NCBI RefSeq assembly: GCF_000387765.1
Contig: NZ_ARZA01000146.1
Coordinates: 1-32,964 of the forward strand
From: Caldisalinibacter kiritimatiensis
GTDB taxonomy: Bacteria > Bacillota > Clostridia > Tissierellales > Caldisalinibacteraceae
Direction of reading: 5' to 3'
Length of the DNA stretch: 32,964 bases
Part shown: positions 28,100 to 32,964 of the stretch, piece after piece
Layout: each line of letters opens with the position of its first letter
Position numbering within the stretch: position 1 is the stretch's first letter
Translations under genes and position numbers: made by a program
The notes under the pieces: model-generated
What the model saw: the letters and a program-made list of their open reading frames with translations, nothing else
Database searches by the model: none
Told to the model about the DNA's origin: nothing

Positions 28100-29515
28100 C
28101 TAGAATCTTAAGTCTCTTTCACCTTTTTCTAATCTTTCAAGGTATTTAAGTGTAGCGTTTTTTGAAGATTCTTTTGGTATTTCACTTAAAGCTTTTTCGA
28201 TAGTTTCTCTTCCTATTTCTTTAAGCTCATCATCAGCATAGTCTAGTAAGAACTCTTTAAATGTTAATATAGCGTTTGGTAAACATACATTGTGGATTTG
28301 ACCATTTTTAGCAAGGGGCATAAATCTTTCACCAGTTCTACCTGCTCTATAACAAGCTGTACAATAGCTTGGTATATAATCGGATTTACATAGACTTTTT
28401 AATATTTCTATAGGGGAACGATGGTCTTCTACTTCAAATTGAGGTTTATCATCATGATGTTTCTTACCATATTCTTCGTAATAACCCCCAACTCCAGTAC
28501 ATGAACCGGCACTAATTTGTGATATACCAAGAGAAATAACTTCATCTCTATATTTTGGTGCTTCCCTTGTTGAAAGTATCATTCCTGTATAAGGTACTGC
28601 TAATCTTATCACTGCTACAATCTTTTTAAAGTCGTCATCTGAAACTAGATAAGGGAATTTGTTCATATCTACTCCTGCTGCAGCCCTTAATCTTGGTACA
28701 GAGATTGTGTGAGGGCCTACTCCGTAAACTCTATCAAGATGTTCTGAGTGCATTAATAAACCGATAGTTTCGTATTTATAGTCATAAAGACCATATAATA
28801 CACCTAAACCTACATCATCAATTCCACCTTGGAATGCTCTGTCCATAGCTGTTGTATGCCAATTGTAGTCGTGTTTAGGTCCAGTTGGATGCATTTTTTC
28901 GTATGTTGGTCTATGATAAGATTCTTGAAATAATATATAAGTTCCTATTTCTGCATTCTTTAATTTCTTATAATTTTCAACTGTTGTAGCAGCTATGTTT
29001 ACATTTATTCTTCTAATGCTACCATTATCAAATTTTATAGAGTATATAGTATCTATACATTCTAATATATAATCTATAGGACAATTTACAGGGTCCTCTC
29101 CTGCTTCTAAAGCTAATCTTTTATGTCCTAGTGATTCTAGAATTTTAACTTCTTCTTCAAGCTCTTTCATTGTAAGCTTCTTTCTTTTGAAATCTTTGTT
29201 AGAGTATTTATATCCACAGTATTCGCAGTTATTAACACAGTAGTTGCTTACATATAAAGGAGCGAAAAGTACAATTCTCTTTCCATATATGCTTTCCTTT
29301 ATATGTCTTGCAGTTTGGAACATTTCTTCAAGTATATCATTATCATCTATATTTAAAAGTACTGCTGCTTCTTTGTAAGTTAATCCTTTAGCTTCCTTTG
29401 CTTTTTCTAATATACCTCTTACATATGATTTATCCTTTGCCTTTTCTTCACCAAACTTCATAGCATCTATAATTTCTGAATGTATAATAATGTCTTCAGC
29501 TCTAAATTCCTTCAT
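28100..29515 (-). CDS. hydG: HydG, radical-SAM tyrosine lyase for [FeFe]-hydrogenase CO/CN ligands
   Basis: The 471-residue enzyme cleaves tyrosine to p-cresol and provides Fe-bound CO and cyanide. The radical-SAM cluster motif is C93-x3-C97-x2-C100 (NYCVNNCEYCGY). The second cluster motif, unique to HydG, is C385-x2-C388-x22-C411 (CTACYRAGRTGERFM ... CLPNA). I chose the ATG at 29515, which follows AAGGGGGT. The open frame continues upstream to 29593, but that extension (HWLFASWRLAK) is a translation of a heptamer repeat and has no ribosome site. Family length (about 470) agrees. Confidence 0.97.
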   Translation of the reverse strand: MKEFRAEDIIIHSEIIDAMKFGEEKAKDKSYVRGILEKAKEAKGLTYKEAAVLLNIDDNDILEEMFQTARHIKESIYGKRIVLFAPLYVSNYCVNNCEYCGYKYSNKDFKRKKLTMKELEEEVKILESLGHKRLALEAGEDPVNCPIDYILECIDTIYSIKFDNGSIRRINVNIAATTVENYKKLKNAEIGTYILFQESYHRPTYEKMHPTGPKHDYNWHTTAMDRAFQGGIDDVGLGVLYGLYDYKYETIGLLMHSEHLDRVYGVGPHTISVPRLRAAAGVDMNKFPYLVSDDDFKKIVAVIRLAVPYTGMILSTREAPKYRDEVISLGISQISAGSCTGVGGYYEEYGKKHHDDKPQFEVEDHRSPIEILKSLCKSDYIPSYCTACYRAGRTGERFMPLAKNGQIHNVCLPNAILTFKEFLLDYADDELKEIGRETIEKALSEIPKESSKNATLKYLERLEKGERDLRF

Positions 29516-29535
29516 TATTAAAACCCCCTTAATTG

Positions 29536-29673
29536 AATTTAAAATTGATTTGGCCAATCGCCAAGAGGCGAATAGCCAATGACGAATAACCATAATAAAA
29601 GCTAGACCTAAAGCTACTAACTACTAACAACGAGCTACTAATTAACAAATCGACGAAGTCGATTTTGTTATTG
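29536..29673 (+). repeat. degenerate heptamer-period repeat, copy B (hydE-hydG spacer)
   Basis: In the plus orientation at least sixteen 7-mers run in register from 29536: AATTTAA, AATTGAT, TTGGCCA, ATCGCCA, AGAGGCG, AATAGCC, AATGACG, AATAACC and so on, then GCTACTA, ACTACTA, ACAACGA, GCTACTA, ATTAACA. It closes with a hairpin tail, AAATCGAC-GAA-GTCGATTTT, at 29647-29666. It fills nearly the entire spacer between the hydE stop and the hydG ribosome site and overlaps the last codons of hydE. On the minus strand, transcripts would carry it between the two cistrons. Confidence 0.8.
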
Positions 29674-30691
29674 CATCACCTCTAGTATCAGATATTTTTC
29701 TTCCTAGCATTTTAATATAGTTTTCTATTTCTATTCTTTCTTCTTTTATGCCTATATCCTTAAGATTTGGATTAGGATATATTTCATATAGTTTTCTATA
29801 TTTATAGGGTTGTACTTTACGCATAATTACGTTTGCTCCAGTATAAAATGCATTTTTTCTATCCTTTATATTTGTAACCTCTAATGATGTAGTTGTCGGT
29901 AAATGAACTCTTTTTAATAAAATCCTTGTGATTGCTAGTACCTTTAGGGTCAAATTTGTATCTCCAGGTAAGCTGTTTCTTAATTCTGTTTTAGGATGGG
30001 GTACAAAGGGACCTATTCCTGCCATGTCTACATCAAGTTCTTTTAAAAGCAATATATCCTTTGCTAGGGTTTCCAGTTTCTGTCCTGGAAGGTCTATCAT
30101 AAAGCCACTTCCTACTTGATATTCTAGTTCTTTTAACCACTTTAAGTATTTAAGTCTATTTTTAAAGGACGAGTGGGGATGGAGATAATTATATAGCTTT
30201 TCGTCAGCTGTTTCATGTTTAAGTAAAAATCTATCTGCTCCATCTAATCGCCATTGTTTATAATCTTCATAATCCCTTTCTCCTACACTTAAAGTGATAG
30301 CAATATCTCCAATTTCTTTAATTTTGCGTATTATATATGAAATTTTATCTCGTGTGTACCATAAATCCTCCCCGGATTGAAGGACTACAGTTTTATATCC
30401 ATTTTTATATGCTTTTTCTGCGTATTCTACTATTTCGTCAAGCTCCATTCTATATTTTGACAAGAAGGAGTTTTTTCTATTTAAACCACAGTATAGACAA
30501 TCACATCTACAATAGTTTGAAAACTCTATTATTGCCCTTAGATGTATTTCGTCACCACAGTATTTTTTTCTTATTTCGTTAGCTTTTTTAAATAAATAGT
30601 CGGTATTGTCACAACTCAATATTTCTACTATTTCATTAATATCAGCTTTTGATGTTTCAACTATTTTATCTATAGTTGCTTTAATGCTCAT
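29642..30691 (-). CDS. hydE: HydE, radical-SAM maturase of [FeFe]-hydrogenase
   Basis: The 349-residue enzyme acts on the HydG-made iron complex on the way to the 2Fe subcluster. The radical-SAM motif is C61-x3-C65-x2-C68 (NYCRCDCLYCGLN), with YKTVVLQSGED after it. The biotin-synthase-like barrel follows to about residue 335. The last nine residues (ITKSTSSIC) are encoded by the hairpin tail of repeat copy B, so the natural C-terminus seems to have been replaced there. The ATG at 30691 follows AGGTGATT. It is eight bases after the regulator gene and 126 bases before hydG. Confidence 0.96.
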   Translation of the reverse strand: MSIKATIDKIVETSKADINEIVEILSCDNTDYLFKKANEIRKKYCGDEIHLRAIIEFSNYCRCDCLYCGLNRKNSFLSKYRMELDEIVEYAEKAYKNGYKTVVLQSGEDLWYTRDKISYIIRKIKEIGDIAITLSVGERDYEDYKQWRLDGADRFLLKHETADEKLYNYLHPHSSFKNRLKYLKWLKELEYQVGSGFMIDLPGQKLETLAKDILLLKELDVDMAGIGPFVPHPKTELRNSLPGDTNLTLKVLAITRILLKRVHLPTTTSLEVTNIKDRKNAFYTGANVIMRKVQPYKYRKLYEIYPNPNLKDIGIKEERIEIENYIKMLGRKISDTRGDAITKSTSSIC

Positions 30692-30699
30692 AAAATCAC

Positions 30700-30945
30700 C
30701 TATGCCTTAGTTAATGCAGATTTTACATTTACCCCTTGGATTCTTCCTAGTTTTCCTGTCATTGCACTTATGTCATCCGATGTTCCATCAACAATTAGTG
30801 ATATTACAGAGAGATTTTTTTCTCTGTATGGAATCCCCATTCTACCAACAATTATCTCAGCATATTCATGAAGTATTAAGTTTACCTTTTCTGCATTAGT
30901 GATATCTTCTACAACTATACCTACAACTCCAATTCTCTTTTTCAT
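30700..30945 (-). CDS. TM1266-type putative iron-only hydrogenase system regulator
   Basis: The 81-residue protein matches the short family typically found first in hyd maturation operons (named for Thermotoga TM1266). It has a ferredoxin-like, ACT-type pattern: RIGVVGIVVED, an amphipathic helix with LILHEYAEIIVGRMGIP, then SVISLIVDGTSDDISAMTGKLGRIQGVNVKSA (seen in parts). A role in regulation was proposed from context; no DNA-binding motif is visible. The ATG at 30945 is seven bases after AGGAGG. A TTG at 30948 is too near. It is the first gene of the operon. Confidence 0.88.
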   Translation of the reverse strand: MKKRIGVVGIVVEDITNAEKVNLILHEYAEIIVGRMGIPYREKNLSVISLIVDGTSDDISAMTGKLGRIQGVNVKSALTKA

Positions 30946-30975
30946 CAATAATCCTCCTTTGGCATTGGAAATACA

Positions 30976-31007
30976 ATAAAAAAACCTTCCGTAAAAGTGG
31001 AAGGTTT
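30976..31007 (-). terminator. attenuator terminator in the hyd leader
   Basis: On the minus strand AAACCTTCC, loop ACTTTTAC, GGAAGGTTT gives a 9-bp stem (plus-strand 30982-30990 and 30999-31007) followed by TTTTATT. It lies about 31 bases upstream of the regulator's start codon and downstream of a strong promoter, so it would cut transcripts before the operon unless prevented. Confidence 0.88.
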
Positions 31008-31065
31008 GAAGTCTATAACTTAAAGTACCTGTTTATATCCTATGTAAAAATAGATATACTTATCC

Positions 31066-31104
31066 CTAGGACATTAGGACATAAAAAGGCACAAGTTTAG
31101 CCAT
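31066..31104 (-). CDS. possible leader peptide of the hyd operon (12 codons)
   Basis: ATG...TAG encodes MAKLVPFYVLMS. A purine-rich ribosome site (AAGGGGAAGGAAG) lies immediately upstream at workable spacing. The same site bases form the antiterminator segment, so a ribosome starting here would free the terminator. It may be a real leader peptide or a chance ORF in a purine-rich RNA. No repeated regulatory codon is present; there is one Tyr and one Phe. Confidence 0.4.
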   Translation of the reverse strand: MAKLVPFYVLMS

Positions 31105-31198
31105 TTCTTCCTTCCCCTTTTACTTGGATATACCTCGTAATCAGGTTGGAGTTTTGGTTATCCACTATACCAGTAACATACCAGTACAGCAGATATCT

Positions 31199-31235
31199 TT
31201 GTTATAATTATAACAAACTCTAAATGAGTTGTCTA
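31199..31235 (-). promoter_or_regulatory. hyd operon promoter with a Rex-like palindromic operator on the -10 box
   Basis: On the minus strand TAGACA (31235-31230) and TATAAT (31212-31207) are 17 bp apart. The -10 lies in TTGTTATAATTATAACAA (31199-31216), a perfect 18-bp palindrome. The Rex consensus in Gram-positive bacteria is TTGTTAAnnnnTTAACAA; this site differs only at the two symmetric inner positions. Rex releases DNA when NADH is high, which would fit hydrogenase maturation. Promoter strong; operator identity inferred. Confidence 0.75.
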
Positions 31236-31359
31236 TTGTTTTTGTTAAAATTATATTTGGTAAAACTTACTGTAGTTAAAGTAAGGTATTTAATATTAAT
31301 AATATGATAGTAATGAAAATTAAATGATAAAATTTTTTTATGGTGTCTAAATTATAGAC

Positions 31360-32037
31360 CTAAAACAACTGATTTTCAATTTTATCTACATTTAATATCT
31401 TAATAGATTTTCTATCAAAATCTATTAATCCATCTTTTTTCATTTTAATAAGTTCTCTAGATAGTGAAGGTCTAGGTATACCAAATTGGTCTGAAAGTTC
31501 TTTCTTTGTGTAATTAAGTTTGATTGTTAAGCTATTCTGTCTATTATATTCTTCTAAAAGATAATTGCATATTTTATCCCTTATAGTTTCATAGGATAAA
31601 TTTTTTAACTTCGTACTTAACATGAATATTTTGTTTGAAAGTAATTCCATAAAATTATTTAAAATATATGTATTTGTTTTACAAAGCTCGATTATATAAG
31701 TTTTTGATATAAACATTACCTTTGAATTATTTGATGCTATTATTGTTGAAGGATACTTATGTACATCAGAAAAAATTATTACCTCTGCGAAAGAGTCACC
31801 TTCTTTTATCCTACTGACAGTAATAGTTTTACCAGAAGGATATATTTTTTGAACCTCAATACTACCCTTTATGACTATCCCTATACTATTACAGTTCTCC
31901 CCCTCTATAGCAATGGTTTCGTTTTTGGAGAAGGTTTTAATCTGATAATTTATATTTTGTAATAGTTTAACTATATGTTTTTCACTTAACCCTTTAAATA
32001 AAAAACATTTTGTAAGAATTTTTTCTATATTATCCAT
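31360..32037 (-). CDS. Crp/Fnr-family transcriptional regulator
   Basis: The 225-residue protein has an N-terminal cyclic-nucleotide-binding-type beta barrel (about 10-125, with IVIKGSIEVQKIYPSGK and EGDSFAEV) and a C-terminal winged helix with the helix-turn-helix TKKELSDQFGIPRPSLSREL (about 172-191). The Arg that binds the cAMP phosphate in Crp is missing after EGDSFAEV, and the Fnr cysteine cluster is absent, so the signal is neither cAMP nor an Fnr-type Fe-S cluster by these marks. ATG 32037 follows AAAGGATGG with normal spacing; ATG 32046 is too close to it. Downstream, GGTCTATAATTTAGACACC (31360-31342) can fold but has no T run. Neighbouring hyd genes make a redox or anaerobic role plausible. 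Confidence 0.88.
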   Translation of the reverse strand: MDNIEKILTKCFLFKGLSEKHIVKLLQNINYQIKTFSKNETIAIEGENCNSIGIVIKGSIEVQKIYPSGKTITVSRIKEGDSFAEVIIFSDVHKYPSTIIASNNSKVMFISKTYIIELCKTNTYILNNFMELLSNKIFMLSTKLKNLSYETIRDKICNYLLEEYNRQNSLTIKLNYTKKELSDQFGIPRPSLSRELIKMKKDGLIDFDRKSIKILNVDKIENQLF

Positions 32038-32059
32038 ATAAACCATCCTTTATAAACAG

Positions 32060-32130
32060 AATTAGAAATGTAAAATTAGATTAGCTACTGGCTATTAACC
32101 AGCAAACCGAAGAAATTGGTTTTATTATAG
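32060..32130 (+). repeat. degenerate heptamer-period repeat, copy C (upstream of the Crp/Fnr gene)
   Basis: In register from 32060: AATTAGA, AATGTAA, AATTAGA, TTAGCTA, CTGGCTA, TTAACCA, GCAAACC. It ends in a hairpin tail, AAACC-GAAGAAA-TTGGTTT (32104-32122). The 27-base tail (32104-32130) matches that of copy B in 20 of 27 positions. The block sits 22 bases before the gene's start codon. It is in the 330-base gap 32038-32367, which also holds a TATAAT on the minus strand (32129-32124) and a Crp-like palindrome but no gene. Confidence 0.7.
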
Positions 32131-32249
32131 TATATCAAAGTAAATAAACTAAAATAGATAAATATAATATAAAAACATTAAGTTTATATTTTTACATAAA
32201 CATAAACTACATGAAATATATTCCTAATAATAGCTTTAAGTCCCTGAAA

Positions 32250-32271
32250 TTAATGTGAAAATTAACATTTA
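32250..32271. promoter_or_regulatory. possible Crp/Fnr-type operator
   Basis: TTAATGTGAAAATTAACATTTA is palindromic at 16 of 22 positions (core AATGT-N8-ACATT, seen as AATGTGAAA and AACATT). It lies between the Crp/Fnr-family gene and the HD-GYP gene. AT-rich palindromes are frequent by chance. Confidence 0.3.
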
Positions 32272-32367
32272 CTTAACTAGTTTTTTATGTGAATACTTTA
32301 AATTAATGATAAAATTATCCCTGCACTTTGATGTTTCTTATTACACTAGAAAGGTAGTTGATATTAA

Positions 32368-32949
32368 ATGTATATAGACCATGTACAGTCAGGGAGTGTT
32401 TTAGGAAGGACTGTTTATATTAGTCAAAAGGGAATTTGGTTACACAGAGGTATTACATTGAATAAAGGACTAATAGAAGGATTAAAAAAACACGGTATTG
32501 AATACATTGAAATAAATAATGAAGATTATAAGGATTCAATTAGTGAAAACATAAAAATAGAAATAATAAAAACAATTTATGATTCATTTAATTATAATAT
32601 AAAAAGAAATCTTATATTAAACCCATATAAAGAGAATAACGGAAAACAAATAAAGAAATATCTAAATGTCTTTGAAAACCTAAGTGAAGTTATATTGAAA
32701 AACAAACAAATATTGAGCAATCTAATGGAGATAAAATTATTTGATTTATCAACATATATACATAGTTGGAATGTTTGTATACTATGTATTATGCTAGGGG
32801 TTTCATTAGGATTAGATAATAGAGAATTAATGAATCTAGCAGTGGGTGCATTATTACATGATATAGGTAAATTGTTTATACCTGAAGATGTATTATTTAA
32901 AAAAGATAAATGTATTTGTCAAGTGAAAAATCCCCCAGAATTTAATTGA
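32368..32949 (+). pseudogene. HD-GYP domain gene, truncated 3' end
   Basis: The 193-residue frame starts at ATG 32368. Its first 60 residues (MYIDHVQSGSVLGRTVY, GIWLHRGITLNKGLIEGLKKHGIEYIEI) form the small domain usually found before HD-GYP c-di-GMP phosphodiesterases. Then comes the start of the HD domain: ALLHDIGKLFIPEDVLFKKDK with the metal-binding His-Asp. The normal domain continues for about 130 residues, including the GYP motif. Here the frame turns to unrelated sequence (CICQVKNPPEFN) and stops at once, where an insertion-sequence-like end begins (about 32917). It is therefore probably a broken, inactive gene. The other half may lie beyond the window. Confidence 0.7.
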
Positions 32950-32964
32950 AACTTCCCCTAGTGG
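32917..32964. mobile_element. candidate left end of an IS21-like insertion sequence
   Basis: From TGTCAAGTG at 32917, two similar 16-mers follow: GTGAAAAATCCCCCAG (32923) and TTGAAACTTCCCCTAG (32946), identical at 12 of 16 positions. Multiple short terminal repeats with a TG end resemble IS21-family tips as I remember them. The C-rich composition differs from the host gene, and the HD-GYP frame breaks exactly here. Only 48 bases are visible. Confidence 0.45.

Larger units (their letters stand above)
30976..31200 (-). promoter_or_regulatory. structured 5' leader (candidate riboswitch/attenuator) of the hyd operon
   Basis: About 220 nt lie between the predicted start site (near 31200) and the end of the terminator. 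Visible elements in transcript order: tandem TACTGGTAT repeats (31186-31167), a GGTATATCC segment, a purine-rich GTAAAAGGGGAAGG (31123-31110), a 12-codon ORF with that segment as its ribosome site (31104-31066), a hairpin of TATATCTAT with ATAGGATATA (about 31056-31032), and the terminator. The purine segment can pair with CCTTCCACTTTTAC of the terminator in 13 of 14 positions, which is an antiterminator arrangement. I could not assign it to a known riboswitch class. The gap of about 410 bases from 30946 to 31359 holds no other gene. Confidence 0.65.

Noticed and set aside
29516-29593. 26-residue N-terminal extension of HydG
   Set aside because: The extension is a translation of the heptamer repeat; ATG 29515 has a strong ribosome site and gives the family length.
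29536-29673. CRISPR array
   Set aside because: The units are 7 bp, degenerate and without unique spacers; no cas genes are in the window.
31240-31260. Second Rex-like half site (TTGTTAA on the plus strand at 31242)
   Set aside because: The partner half site is missing, so it is probably chance in AT-rich DNA.

Overview
The window is low-GC (roughly 30 %) DNA from an anaerobic, Gram-positive Bacillota organism, most likely a clostridium in the broad sense (Clostridia/Tissierellia). Five signs point there: strong AGGAGG-type ribosome sites with several TTG starts, a GlgC/GlgD glycogen operon, a T-box leader on serS, an LTA-synthase-like protein, and the [FeFe]-hydrogenase maturation genes hydE/hydG/hydF, which belong to strict or facultative anaerobes. 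I cannot name the genus.

Layout. 1-113: tail of a 5S rRNA gene and its terminator region. 129-2112: a consensus promoter, an LTA-synthase-like membrane sulfatase-fold enzyme and a terminator. 2266-10398: five-gene glycogen operon glgB-glgC-glgD-glgA-glgP. 10401-12169: NAD repressor NiaR and a membrane protein of the EIIC-like family with a NiaR-like box in front of it. 12188-15007: a UPF0182 membrane protein. 15001-15195 (minus): a 64-residue protein of unknown function. 15335-18614: promoter, serine T-box, serS and a lipoprotein M1 metallopeptidase. 18621-21371: a lipoprotein M24 peptidase and a secreted D,D-carboxypeptidase. 21374-22276: tRNA-Arg(CCT) and tadA. 22591-24624: orphan PAS histidine kinase and a PAP2-like membrane protein. 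24661-26882: a TetR repressor with a flavodoxin, divergent from a flavodoxin/PNPOx fusion, with a perfect palindrome between them. 26890-31235 (minus): a TM1266-type regulator, hydE, hydG and hydF behind a long leader. 31360-32037 (minus): a Crp/Fnr-family regulator. 32368-32949: a truncated HD-GYP gene running into what looks like the end of an insertion sequence at the right edge.

How the parts work together. The glg operon makes ADP-glucose (GlgC with GlgD), polymerises it (GlgA), branches it (GlgB) and mobilises the polymer (GlgP). The hyd operon builds and loads the 2Fe subcluster of [FeFe]-hydrogenase; no hydA structural gene is in the window. The TetR unit looks like a small self-contained redox module.

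The two observations most worth pursuing are these. (1) The hyd operon has a leader of about 220 nt. It has an excellent promoter whose -10 box lies in an 18-bp palindrome close to the Rex operator consensus, a 12-codon upstream ORF, a classical terminator, and a 14-nt segment that can pair (13 of 14) with the 5' arm and loop of that terminator. This looks like an attenuation or riboswitch system for hydrogenase maturation, and I cannot assign it to a known class. (2) A degenerate 7-bp-period repeat family occurs directly upstream of tadA, hydG and the Crp/Fnr gene. It supplies the last codons of hydE, and two of its copies end in a related hairpin of about 27 nt.
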